Source: Cyanophora paradoxa (Eukaryota > Glaucocystophyceae > Cyanophorales > Cyanophoraceae). Taken from it: a DNA stretch of 64,000 nucleotides. The notes below the pieces were generated by a model. It was not told the DNA's origin, did no database searches, and worked only from the letters and a program-made list of their open reading frames with translations. Each line of letters opens with the position of its first letter. The stretch's first letter is position 1. Shown here one piece after another: positions 24,369 through 35,193 of this stretch. A program made the translations under genes and the position numbers. Location of the stretch: contig QPMI01000645.1 in the NCBI GenBank assembly GCA_004431415.1, forward strand, positions 62,001 to 126,000. Reading direction: 5' to 3'.

Positions 24369-24912
24369 GTGTGAAGAGTGGGAATGTAGGACGTGAATAA
24401 TGCGTATGCCTGCACAATCGAACTATACTATAATCGAACTGGCCAGCAACGAACTTTCTTGTTGATGTAAGAAGCTGAAATATTAATATCCACAGCTATC
24501 GCCAGCACTGAGTTATCAGTCGTCCATGAACATATTTTTAAATGTGTGATAATAAGCACAATCTGTTGGCCTTTATTCCCCGATGGTATTATATAAATAT
24601 AATGTCACCTCTCTCCTTATAAACTCGCCACTGCGGCTCCCGAGGCCTTATAATTAGATACGAGACGTGGAATTTACAGAGATAGTCGGATCCAGGCAGA
24701 GCCCGCCGAAAAGCACATCTTGTCCACCGCCAGACCTCGCAGTTCGGGACATCCCGACGAACACATGCTAAAGCAACTCGGATGCACTTCCGCAGGTGGG
24801 ATCGAAGGCGCCTTCGTTGTGATTGCAATTAGAGCAATGTGCACGCGGCCGGGCAGCTTTTCGGCGATCGTGTTCTTTGTCGTTCCGGACCCGTAAGCTA
24901 TATATTGTAAAG
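24369..24912. other. Convergent 3' flanks, nothing else seen
   Basis: The 544 bases between the stop codons of two convergent PARP-domain genes are AT-richer than both neighbours. No open frame has domain character. I see no clear polyadenylation signal other than scattered AATAAA-like words, such as TATAAATATAATG near 24592. Confidence 0.5.
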
Positions 24913-27562
24913 CTACGGAAGCGTGATGAGGAAGCGCGGCACACATCCGGCGGTGTTGGGAATTACGTAATATCGCTGCGAAGACACGTAGATGCTGTCT
25001 TTGCCTGAGGCCGAGACCGAATTGCGATCAGCTTGGTGCATATTCCGAATCATAATGTAATCAGTGAAAACAATACCGACCTTCGGCTCCGATAAGGACG
25101 TTGCACAGAAAGATGTGCTTGGGTCCCACGCTTGCACCAAACTTGGCCGCGTACGAAACGGCGACGTTTGGGTCGCGGGCAAAGTAGGTCCCCCTTCCGT
25201 ACGCGTTGTTGGTCTGGTGCGAGGCGGAGAAGCCGTTCTGGACGATCGACGCCACGTTCGCCTGCGGCGTGCCGTGGAAACCCCAGATCTCATCCGGATC
25301 GTGCCCTGGAAAAGTAGTCATGTAGATTAGACAGCACTCTTGACAGCCAATATAAATTGGGCACCGAGAGATTGCGCGATCTCGTGTCTCCTCTTCTTGA
25401 ACGCTGCCTCCAGCGCATCGTTGCAAACCTGTCAGACGTCGACGCAACACATCGCTGCTGGTTAAAAAGTGTACTTAATTATAAATTCTGCAACGTCTTA
25501 ACAACACGCGCCTTTTCCACCTTCGTGAACGATGGGTTGGCCGAAGGCTGAGCGGGTCGCATAGGCACAATAAATCCAGAACCAGAACTGCCGCCAGCAG
25601 CTGCTTGATTAACCCATATTTTGAGCACAATACCACGAATAGCCTCCGGGCAGCGGATAAGCTGCGGCTTCGTTTTCTCTGTGAGATCCGGTGCGCTTCA
25701 TAATCAGTAAATACACCGTGAATTCGAGCATCACCCACATCGACATGGTGACGCACTAACATCTTCACTTTGAATGACAATGGCGGCGCGGGTGTCGGAC
25801 GGCTTGGGAACGTGCTGCTTGCGGCAGTCTGTATCCGGACAGCTCTTCGTTCGTTGGAACACTTCACACGCTGATTGCATGAGGGCGATAATAAATAAAT
25901 ACAACGATCGTGAGGACAGCCGCTGAAGAGTTTGATTGACTCACTTGTTGGGAGCATGTCGTCGAAGGGGCAGAGGTAGAAGCAGTTCTGCGGCTGCTTT
26001 CGGAGGGCGAGCATCTTCTCCGCGTCCGCGTCGCGGCACTTCGCGGGGTCGTACGTCGCCCAGGCCTTCTCGTGGTCCCTGTTCGCGGGGTTCGGGTGCT
26101 GGTGCCGGCAGCGCGGACGGCAGCAGCCTTTCGTGCCATCTGCGCAGCAAAGTGATGTGAAGTAAATTACATCGTGCGATGTGTATATTACCTGGCTGAA
26201 CGCGCTCCAGGTCGGGGCAGCGAAGCCGGGACTGAGGATGCGTGGACTCGAGTGAACGCGTCTCCTCTTTGCTCGCGCCCTTTCTCTTGAGCTTCACGTG
26301 CGGCCAGTAGTGACACCAGCCGCTCTCCTCCAGATTCCTGCACAGCCGTGGTACCGGTGATGACTTGGGTCCAGATCTAGACGTCGATGGATGCGACTTC
26401 GAATTTGAGGAGCGCTGGATTGAAGAGGTCTCGTTGTCAACATCGGACTCTAGATCTGATGTCGATCGCTAAACATTTCAGATCGCGGCTCGTGCAAGGA
26501 AACAACTTGAACAAATAAGAACGCGCCTTCGGATTCAGAAGCAGAATTGAAGGACGATTGTTCAAAATCGTTTTCAGCAGCGGCTTTGCAATTGCCAGTT
26601 CGGGTGCCCTCTCCCGCCTCTGCAAGTAGCTCTTCAAACAAATCTCGATAACGCGTATGCGAATGCGGCTGATAGCTTGATGTGCTTGCGCTGGCCATGG
26701 GGGCATCGGAGCCTGAGCTCGAGCTAGATGCAAGCAGCTGCAGCTGCCTGGGTGCGGGCTGCACATGCGCTGTCGAGTCGGTTCTAAATCTTGCTGCGCC
26801 ACATCGCCCGCACACAAAACTCTTTGGACTTTCGTTGGTGCCGCAAGATCTGTTATTGTACGCAATCACTTCATTAGTGATATCGAAGCCTCATATCCAT
26901 CTTCTTATATTAATTGCTGCAGGATACCTAATTATTTCACCGCGTTCCGGTCGTGCCGCGCGGCCGCGCACCTGCACATGTACAGCCAGTGGCGATCTTC
27001 GTCGCCGTGAGCGAAGGAGCAGGAGTCTCGATAGCAGACGCCTTTCGCCATAAAGGGCCAGCACAGCTCCGTTTTGAATTTCGCCGGTCGAATAAAAGCG
27101 GCTCTAGATCTGGCACGAGTCTTGTCGCGATCGCTCCTCTTCCCAGGACTTCGACTTCGAGCAGGAACCTGCAGACGAGATATCTACTTTAGTAATAGCC
27201 TTAGCGGCCATTTTTAAATAGATAATAATAGCCGGTACATGTGCAAGAGCAGGGATCGAGGGAAGATCGCGAGTTCCTGGCCATGGCTCGTTGCTCGCGC
27301 CTACTTCGTAGTCTCTATCGTAGACGTGTCTTACAATCCGAGACACCTGGGCGCCGTCTAGGCGCAATATTCCTCAGTCCCAGAAGCAAATTTGACGCAC
27401 ACTTAGCTTGGAAGTAAAATGCGCACCGAGCGAATCCGCGAACTGGAGAATAAGGCTGACTTCGGCGGTGTCTCGATCGGCGCCTCCCTTTCGCAGCTCG
27501 TCAGCGGCGCGGGCCAGCATGGCCACGTTGACTCGATCACTGCTTCGCTGCCCTTCAGAGGC
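24913..27562 (-). CDS. CCCH zinc-finger PARP (H-Y-Y type)
   Basis: Minus-strand multi-exon gene. The likely N-terminus is at 27562-27380 (MSMASEGQRS, RAADELRKGGADRDTAEVSL). Next are a Cys-containing exon (26869-26500; FVCGRCGAARF), two Cys/His-rich exons resembling CCCH fingers (26450-26205: LCRNLEESGWCHYW; 26138-25950: GCCRPRCRHQH) and a clear CCCH finger near 25870-25800 (C-x8-C-x4-C-x3-H). An exon at 25697-25490 carries LIRCPEAIRGIVLKIWVNQ and is followed by VCNDALEAAFKKRR. The PARP catalytic exons are 25303-25085 (EIWGFHGTPQAN, AYGRGTYFARDPNVAVSY, KHIFLCNVLIG) and 24985-24913 (GKDSIYVSSQRYYVIPN, stop 24913-24915). The third triad position reads Tyr where polymerising enzymes have Glu, so mono-ADP-ribosylation is expected. 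The overall layout recalls animal PARP12/ZC3HAV1-type proteins. Exons upstream of 26.9 kb are less certain. Confidence 0.8.
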
Positions 27563-28240
27563 CATCGACATCCTAATCGAGAGGCGCGCTGCTCTCGACG
27601 TGCACTGAGTGCGTCGCATAAATTAGCACGAAGCAAACGCTTATAATCAAGCCCCAGCTGCGGGCCGCGCACCTACGCGCGTGCGCTGAGCGCTGAGCGC
27701 GGGCGCCGGTCGCGGCGCGGCCCTCCAGAAGGTAATTGCAAGTTATATAAACCTTGTTTACGCCCGGCCGAAATTTGACCGGACTGCAGCTGGAAGGCAG
27801 ATCTAGGCTGCCGCAGTCGCTCTAGATCTGCTGCTTGACCGGACTGCCGCAGTGCGCATGCAGCTGGCAGGCGCTTAGCAATAGAGGCCCGGCCCGCGGA
27901 CTGCAGCTGGCATGGGTGCCCGCGGGCCGGGCCTCTGCTGCTGGCTGGGCCTGGCTGGCTGGACTAGCGGCGTCTAGCGCTTGGATGTAGTTTTTTTTGA
28001 TCGCTTTCAATGATTCAGAGATGTCGACCATGAATCAGAAAGTGGTTTTCGATTATATATCGATTGATTTTCTTGCTTGGTCTCGAGCAGTCAAGCTGCG
28101 CTGCAAATTCTAAGCATGCAATCTCGGCGCTAAAGCTAGCGCTGCAGCTGCGAGAACCGCTAGCGTGCGGTCAGTCGCCTGGCAGCGGTCAGCTGCTAGG
28201 TCCAGGGCACACGCGCGCCCTGAGAGCCGAACTTCGGAAG
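27563..28240. other. Divergent intergenic region with hairpin
   Basis: Lies between the 5' ends of a minus-strand PARP gene and a plus-strand ARH gene, so it should hold both promoters. It contains repeated CTGCAGCTGG and GACCGGACTGC words (27780-27920), a perfect 17-base stem (listed separately), TATATAAACC at about 27744-27753 and a TATATATCG at about 28054. No coding sequence recognised. Confidence 0.5.
27883..27936. repeat. Perfect 17-base inverted repeat (hairpin)
   Basis: AGAGGCCCGGCCCGCGG at 27883-27899 pairs without mismatch with CCGCGGGCCGGGCCTCT at 27920-27936, leaving a 20-base loop. It lies between two divergent genes; it may be a DNA cruciform, a transcribed hairpin or a mobile-element remnant. 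Confidence 0.8.
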
Positions 28241-31200
28241 ATGCCGGCCTCGGCTGCAGGTGCAATGGACAATAGCTGCTTCATTGCGGGGGAGCCCGTC
28301 TCAGAAGTACCGGTCTACGACGGGTGCGCGCCTGCGTTGCTCTACGCCTGGTCTACATAATCATAAACAAATTTCCATGCGATCGAAAGAAGCTTAAGCA
28401 ATTGAAAGCGCAGACCGTGGCCAGCGGCATATTATGCGCTGGCGGGCGCCGCGCTCGGGGATGCCCTCGGGGCGCAGTTCGAGTACGAGCGGCCGGAGCG
28501 GGTGCGCGGCATGTGGCCGGGGCGGAAGTGTCCCCGCGCGCCCTGCGGCCTCGTGTGGACGGACGACACGCAAATGAACCTCTCCGTCATCCACTGCTAT
28601 CTCGCGTGCGCTTCCGCGCGCCAATGTTATTAATCTGGATGCACGTGCGCTTCCGCGCGCGAACCTGCACGTGCGATATGCGCAGAAGAGATCATCAGCT
28701 GCGAGGATCTAATAAATTTAAATTAAAAAATTGATCGCAGGCGCGGCTCGCTGGACGTGGCGTACCTGAAGCGCCTCTGGCTCGCCCTGGCAGGCGCTCG
28801 CTGGTTCGAGGAGGCCGGCGAGTTCCAAGGTGCCTGAGTGCAAGTCGAATATATGAAATCGAATTTATAGTTCTAACTATCCGCTGTCAACATGCAGGCA
28901 AGCACCAGCTTGGGGGGTTTCGCGGGACAGGGGCGAATTTCCGAGAGACCGTTCGACTGCTCGAGGCCGATCCCGACCGCGATGCGAGTAGCGACACGTG
29001 CGTTCTGCGTTAATTCGCGCGCCGAGCCTCAGGACCTCGCACTTTTATTACATTAGGCAAGCGCTCGCAAAGAGAGATTTATTGCAGCCGTCTGCAGGGC
29101 GGGGAACGGGGCTGTCATGCGCAGCGTCGCCATCGCCGTGGCGGCCTGGCGGGAGCGTGACAGGGTCCGCTCGGTTTGCATTGTAAACATAAAATTAATT
29201 CGCGTTTGAATTGCTTCGCTGTGTCGAATCCGTTCATTTAATCCACATCGCCAGGAGCGGCGGGCGGAGGCCCTCTGCGAGGACGTGCTCCGCTGCGGCC
29301 GCGTGACGCACCACGCGCCCCTGGGCGTCGTACCCGCCTTCGCCTACGCGTACCTGCTCATGCAGGTTCGAATTCGCGCTCAATCCTCAAGCCGCCACTG
29401 CAGCGCTGCGCATGCGGTAAAATTAATTTCGCACTCGTCGCACGTGGCCGCAGTGGATCGGGCCCCCGCCGCCGCCGGACGGAGCCAGAGCCTCGAGCCA
29501 GAAACTCTTTTCGGAGCGGGATATTGCCGAGCAGCTGCAGGAGCTCGCTGACCAAACCAGGAAGGTGCGAGCGATTGTGTATTACATGCACGCTTATTTG
29601 TATAAATTAGACGAACGCGCGAGGGACGCAGGTGGAGAAGAAAGTGTTCGCCAGCGCGTGGTTCCGGAGGCGGGCGGGCTTCGCCCCGAAAGAGGAGCAC
29701 CTCGTCTCCAAGTGCCTCCGCAAGTCCGCCCCGCAGAGCCCGAGAGCTACGAGCGTCTTAGGCCCCAGCTTCTAGATCTTGGAGTCTTCTAGCTTGTGCT
29801 CAGCGCCGGCATGCGTGCGCCCAGGCTCGCGGAAGTGGACTGGCGCCGCGGCTCGCCGGAGGCCGCCCTCGCGCGGGCCTCCCGCATGATCATCGCGTTC
29901 TGGCAGCCCCACGCGAAGCGCGAGGTGCGCATGCCGCAAAAACAAACAAGCGCAAAACGCGCAATCGACGCGAAGTTCGAATTCGTTTAACGTAGTTCTC
30001 TGCCAGGTGGAGGGCTTGAACGCGTGCTTCGGGCCCGTGTCGGCCTGCGGGGCGATCATGGCGGGCCTGCTGCTGCGAGGCTCGCAGCCCCTCGGGGCCT
30101 TGCAGGTCCGCCCGCGATACGCTTTCTGCAGATTTTGTTACGGCAGGGGTGATTCCCTAGCCTAATCCGGCGCCGAGCTAGTCTGAGACGCCGAGGATTC
30201 TCGCCTTTCGTGACAATTTCGCACGCGAAACTAAATAAATGCAGCACGTCTACCGCTACGGGGAAGATACCGACACGACGGGCGCCCTCGTCGGTCCGCG
30301 CATCCTCCGCCGCCTTTAGTCTGCCTTTGCGCAGCGAGCCGCCGAGTCGCTAACGTTAAGTTGCGCGCGGCGCTTTGCGGCGGCAGGCGCGCTGCTCGGG
30401 GCGCGCCACGGGAGGCTCCGAGATCTAGAGGGGCGCGCAAGCGCAGCTGCAGGCCGCGGGCTCCAGAGGGATCCAGAGGGCGACTTCGGCCCGCAGGCGA
30501 GTCAGCTCACGGCTTGTATATTGAAAATTTAAAGCCATCATGGCATCGGCATCGATATCATCGTTTAATTTTGGTGAACCTCTTCGAATTCCGCGCGGCA
30601 GGTGCTGGGCCACACCGCGTGCGGCGCGGACCTCGCGGGGGTCTTCGCCCGCTTCGTGGTGCGCGTCGCCCGCGGGCGGTTGCGATCGCGCGGCGGGCTC
30701 GCGATTGGGCGCGCGGCGGCGGTGGCCGCCGACGAGGGTGGCGATCGCGAGCTCGCGGTCGAGGTCGAGGCCGAGGCCGAGCTCGATGAGGAGCGCGCGT
30801 TTCTCGCGCTGGAGGAGCGCGTCGCGCGCGAGCTCCTCGCGCTGCCGCCGGGGCGCCGGCCCTCCCACTACCGCCCCGCCCGCTCCCTCGCGCCCGCCGA
30901 GTACGAAGCCTCCAAAGCAGCCAATCCATGTTCCAGAATTATCCTCAAGGTCTCCCAGGATCAAGGCGGAGCTGGAGCGGAGGCTGGAGGCGGAGCTACA
31001 GCTCGAGCTCGCGGCGTTGGACGAGGACGGGGCGCGGGGGCTCTACGGCCGCTTCTTCGCCGCCGACCGCAACGTCGCCCTCGCCGCCCGCCTCCCCGGT
31101 GCACGCGCCTGCCGCCCCGCCCCGCCCCATGGGGCCGGGCCTAGGCCCGGGCCGCCTCGAGCACCAAGTCCTCAGCTGGAATCAATTAGAACGCGAACCT

Positions 31201-31290
31201 AATAAATTACTCGCAGCGGAGGAGCGGCAGAATCTTTTCCTTCGCCGTGTGCGACCGTTCGTTGCGAGTTTTCAAGGCCTAAGCGAATGA
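28241..31290 (+). CDS. ADP-ribosylglycohydrolase (ARH/DraG family)
   Basis: Multi-exon gene. Proposed exons begin 28241-28323 and 28414-28605 and continue to a stop TGA at 31288-31290. Family motifs in order are AGAALGDALGAQFEYE, LVWTDDTQMNLSV, GGFRGTGANFRETV, GNGAVMRSVAIAV (29.1 kb), RVTHHAPLGVVPAFAYAYLL, GPVSACGAIMAGLLL and YGEDTDTTGALVG (30.26 kb), matching the paired Asp clusters that bind two metal ions in ARH enzymes. Neighbouring exons join in phase, for example GALV to GALLGARHG across 30290-30386. The intron starting at 30497 needs a GC donor (CAG|GCGAGT). After the catalytic domain a Glu/Ala/Arg-rich helical tail follows (30.6-31.29 kb; KAELERRLEAELQLELAAL). Expected role: removing ADP-ribose from proteins, reversing the nearby PARPs. 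The exact start and the tail exons are less certain than the core. Confidence 0.87.
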
Positions 31291-31653
31291 TCGCGCGCGA
31301 GAAGCTCGCACACGCAACACATCCGATCGCGATCCGCCACCCGATTCTGATAAAATTGTGATCACCCAGGCCGCGGCCTTCCTGTCTCCCCTGGCATTGT
31401 AAAAGAAGTCCTCTTCGATTCCTTCGAGCTCGAGTATGATGATGTGACCCAGTGGCTCTCTGTCTCGACTTGCCGCGGGACTCCGGGAGGTTTTGTAGAG
31501 AGAACAAAGAGGGGGGCTTAGCTAACGGACTGGGAGCACAACTCGGAAAGAAACCCGGCTCGTCGTAATTATAACTCGGAAAGAAATGCACTGGGGGTTG
31601 TATTCAAAGCTCGACATAGTAATTGCAGTGAGACACAATGGTAGCTGCAATGC
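31291..31653. other. 3' flank between convergent genes
   Basis: About 360 bases between the ARH stop codon and the presumed end of the minus-strand RING gene. The minus-strand open frame here is not supported by any domain. Nothing else seen. Confidence 0.45.
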
Positions 31654-33215
31654 TTATATCTCGAAGGAAGGAGGAAGGAAAGAGGGATACAGACTGTAAA
31701 GGAGGGGTACATAGGTACAGAGTGCATCTGCACATAGGGTGCAGAGGAGTACAGGTGTATAGTTAATATTGCTGAAAACTAACCTGCATGACTTGCACTG
31801 GAAGAGGAGTGCTGAAGCGCCCGTAGCGGGGAACAGCGGCCTCGCACGACCTCCCAATGCTCTCAAGACGGGCGCAGGGCCTCGGTCCCCGCGCGCAGCG
31901 CAGCAGGGCCGGCGCTCACGCCCGCCCGCCCCCGGCGCCCCGCTCCCCGCCGGCGGCGGGGGCGAGGGCGCGGCGCTGGGCGGCGGCCTCGGGCCCGTGG
32001 CGGGGCCCCTGCCAGCGCGCGGGGCCCCGCAGCCGGCCGCGGGGCAGCGCGGCGGGGCGCTGCCGGCGGCCCGCGCGAGCTCGCGCACGCAGCGCAGGCA
32101 GTGGTCCCAGTGCCCTGCCCCCGCCCCCGTGAGCCCCCGCCCGCCGGCGCGTGCCCCGCGGGGCCGGGGGCGCACCGCAGGGGAGGAAGAGGACCTGCGC
32201 GTCGCGGGGCGCGGGCCGCCGCAGCGCGCGGCAGCGCACGCACCGCTCCGGCGCATGGTACTCCTCCTCCCCCGCCACCTGCCGCCCCGTCGGCGCTGGG
32301 GCGCGGGGCCGGGGGCGGGGGCGGGGGCGGGCCTGCTGCCAGGAGTGGACGGGGGCGCGGCACCAGGGGCAGTGCGCGCCGAAGTCCTTGAAGTACGTGC
32401 CCCGCATCGTCCGCACGCAGCCCAGGCACGCCCGCTGGTGCCCTGCCGCCCCGTCAGGACCCGCGCAGGCGGAGGCCGCGGGGCGGGGCGGACCGCAGGG
32501 CTCGAAGCGGACGGTGGCGACCTTGCTGAGGCAGACGGAGCACTCCCGCACGCCGTACCCCTCCGGCTCGTCCGACGAGTCGTACCCCTCCTCCTCCTCC
32601 GCCGTCTCCTCCTCCGGGGCCGGCGGCGGGGCCGGCGGGGCGGAGGGCGGGGCCGGCGGGGGGACCGGCTGCAAAGCCGCGGGCGGGGCGGGCTGCAGGG
32701 CGGGCTGCGGGGCGGGCTGCGGGGCGGGAGGCGCCGAGTCCTCCGGGCGCATCGGCGGGGCTGGCGGAGGGGCGACGGAGCAGGCGGGGGGAGCGGCGGG
32801 GCCGGCTGAGCTTGAGAGGTCGCTGACAAAGAGGCCGGTGGTGGGGTGAGGGGCGCCGGAGGAAGCGACGGCGGCACCGGCAGCGCTGCTGGAATTGGGG
32901 CTGGCCGCGGGGCGAAGTGCGGGCCTCCGGGCGGGCGGTACGGGCGTGGGGCGGGCGCGGGGCCGCCCGGCGGCAGGTATGGGCGCGTGGGGCCGCCAGG
33001 CGGCAGGTAGGGCCGCGCGGGGCGCGCGGCAGCGGGCGCGGGTTCGACAGAGGCGGGCGGCTGCGGCTGGGGCTCAGCGGCGGGCGGAGGGGGCCTTGAG
33101 GCGACCGCGACGCCGAAGCCCGCCTCGTAGCCCGGCGGCGGCCCCAGGGCGGGGTCGAGTGCGGGCCGGTGATCGCAGGAGGGAGCCGCAGCTGGCGAGG
33201 ATGCAGGAGGCTCAT
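31654..33215 (-). CDS. Tandem RING-finger protein (likely E3 ubiquitin ligase)
   Basis: The N-terminal half is Pro/Ala-rich with an acidic patch (EEETAEEEEGYDSSDEPEG) just before the first RING. RING 1 (32545-32350) has RECSVCLSKVATVRFEPCG, then after a short GC-rich intron HQRACLGCV and AHCPWCRAPV. RING 2 (32265-32040) has ERCVRCRALRRP and VLFLPCG, then after another short intron HWDHCLRCV and PPRCPAAGCGAP. In both fingers the intron falls at the same place, in the codon before the His of CGH, with phase kept, so the two RINGs probably arose by duplication. C3HC4 zinc ligands are complete in both. The 3' end is uncertain; the frame runs open to 31654. The long plus-strand open frames over the same DNA are shadows. 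Confidence 0.72.
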
Positions 33216-33419
33216 GTGAGGGAGGGGGGATCCGGAGCGGATCAGAGCGGATCGATAGATGAACAGGCGAGCCGTGGGAGGGACCCGCGGCAGGGGGCGC
33301 GGCGGCGGCGGGCTCCGGGGGATAAGGCAGCGGGACCGGCGGTTTTGGAGCGGGGACGAAAACTGGAGCGTCGGGGCGGAGGGCGGGGCGGGGCGGATCG
33401 GCCTCGGGCGCAGTTAATA

Positions 33420-35193
33420 TTCCGGCGTGGGGCTGCGGGCCCGGGGCCGGCGGCTTGGGGGCCGGGAGAAAGGCCGGGGCGTCAGGCCGCAGCGCGGGGC
33501 GGGCCGCGGCGGGAGGCGCGTCGACCGAACTCCGTGCGACCGAAGCGGAAGGGGCAAGAGAGGGGAAAGCAGGGATGGCCGCCGGAGGCAGGCTGCGCGA
33601 CGGTCAGCGAATGCAGTGGAACGAGGCGGGGCGGGCGGAAGCGTACCGGGCGCGCTGGGCGGCGCGGCGGCGGTGCCCCTCGCTCTCGACGTGCTGCCCC
33701 CCCCCGCGGTGAAGGTGCGTTCCGGGCCGAAGGGGGCGGGGGGCGGCGGGGGGCGCACCTGCGCGAGCTGCGCGGCGCTGTTGAACTGCTTGTTGCAGAG
33801 CTCGCACGTCCCTGCAGCGGCTGCGCCTGCGGTACGCGCGCCGCCGCCGCCCCTCCGCGCGGCTCCGCAGCTGCGGCTGGTATTGCCACTGCCCGCGGGA
33901 CCGGCCGCTCTGCAGGCGGCGGAGGCGGCGGCGGGGCTGGCGCCAGCACGTTGCCGGGGGCGGGCTCCGGCTCCGGCTCGCAGGGCGGGGCGGGGGCGGC
34001 GGGGCGGGGCCGGTGGCGGCGGCGGGGCTCGCCGGGGCGGCGGACCTCCGAGTCCTCGACGGCGCCCCCGCAGCCGGCGGCGGGGCACGGCACGCCGGCC
34101 ACCCGCCGGCCCCGGTCCCGCTTGAACCGGTTCCTGCGCGCCGGTCTCAGGGGGCGGCGGGGCGGGTGGCGGGGGGCGGGGCGGGCCAGCAGCTCTTGTG
34201 CATCGCGGCGGCGCGGCAGTCGCGGGAGCAGAGCACCTCGACGAACCTGCGGCCGCGTTGGAGGCGGCGCGGGGGGCGGCGCAGGCCGGGGGGCCGGGGT
34301 TTGGCGCACTCTTCGGAGGGGCGGATCGCCTGCCCGCAGTCCGCCTCGCAGCAGACCAGCGGTCCCATCGTCAGCTCGGGCTCCGGAGATCTCGATTTAG
34401 ATGATTCCGGCTTCGCAGCGTTCGGCGCTGTGGCCGCTTCCGAAGTCGCCTTGGCAGCTTGTGATTGCGCCTGTGCCTGTAGCTCAAGTTTCATCTGCGC
34501 CCGCGCTGCGGCCGCCCGCTCCTCCTCTGCCGCCCGCGCGGCCGCCTCGCGCCGCGCCTCCTCCGCCCGCCGCCGCCGCTCCTCCTCTGCCTCGCGCGCC
34601 GCCCGCTCCCGCTCCTCCCGCCGCCGCCGCCGCTCGAGCATCTGCTCGACGATTGCGCCCGTCTTGCTCTTCGCCTGCCCGCTCTTCGCCTGGGCCGCTG
34701 CGCTCGTGCCTTTCCCTTTCGCCCCTGCCGTCGCACGCGCCTTCGCTGCTGTTGAACCGGCCGCAGTTGCGGTCGTCCGGCCGCCGTCTTCCCCTGGTGC
34801 TGATGCGGCGGCATTCCCGGAAGTACTTGCCGCAGTTGCCGCTGTCTCGTCTGTCGCCAGTACGCCTCCGGATCCGCCGTCCCTTGAAGAACTTGAGGCA
34901 CTAGTACTGGCGCCGTCTGCTAGCGCTGTACACGGTGTCGCCATGGCCTTGGGCTTGTCAAGCAGGGCGTCGACTATCTCACCGACGACCGAGGACAGCA
35001 TCACACCCACAACGCTCCACTCATCGCGCATGCGGGATATAGCGTCTGGGCGCGAATTCGGAGTCGCGCGAGCGACAGGGCACGTCCTTCGATTAGCAAG
35101 CGCGCTTCGATTCCGACGGCGCGCACCGGTTATGGAACTCGCTTCGACACCCACAAGAGCGAGAGGATTTCGAAGAAGTTCGATAACGTTCAA
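33420..35193 (-). CDS. Coiled-coil protein with TTC3/DZIP3-like zinc domain and U1-type C2H2 finger
   Basis: From the right: RMRDEWSVVGVMLSSVVGEI, a Ser/Thr/Ala-rich stretch, a strongly charged coiled coil (about 34660-34480; RRRREERERAAREAEEER pattern), then a Cys/His zinc module (CCEADCGQAI, LCSRDCRAAAMHKSCW, then after an intron FKRDRGRRV and CPAAGCGGAV) that resembles the Cys-rich segment of TTC3/DZIP3 ubiquitin ligases. Joining CW to the next exon needs a GC donor at 34186. After a Pro-rich linker comes a U1/matrin-type C2H2 finger split by an intron: GTCELCNKQFNSAAQLAQ (33810-33760) and HVESEGH (33705-33685), spacing C-x2-C-x12-H-x5-H. Both ends are uncertain and the exons could be continuous with the tandem-RING gene downstream or with the gene upstream. 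Confidence 0.6.

Noticed and set aside
31769-32809. Plus-strand open frame over the tandem-RING gene
   Set aside because: Arg/Ala/Gly-rich shadow without domains; the minus strand has complete RING ligands.
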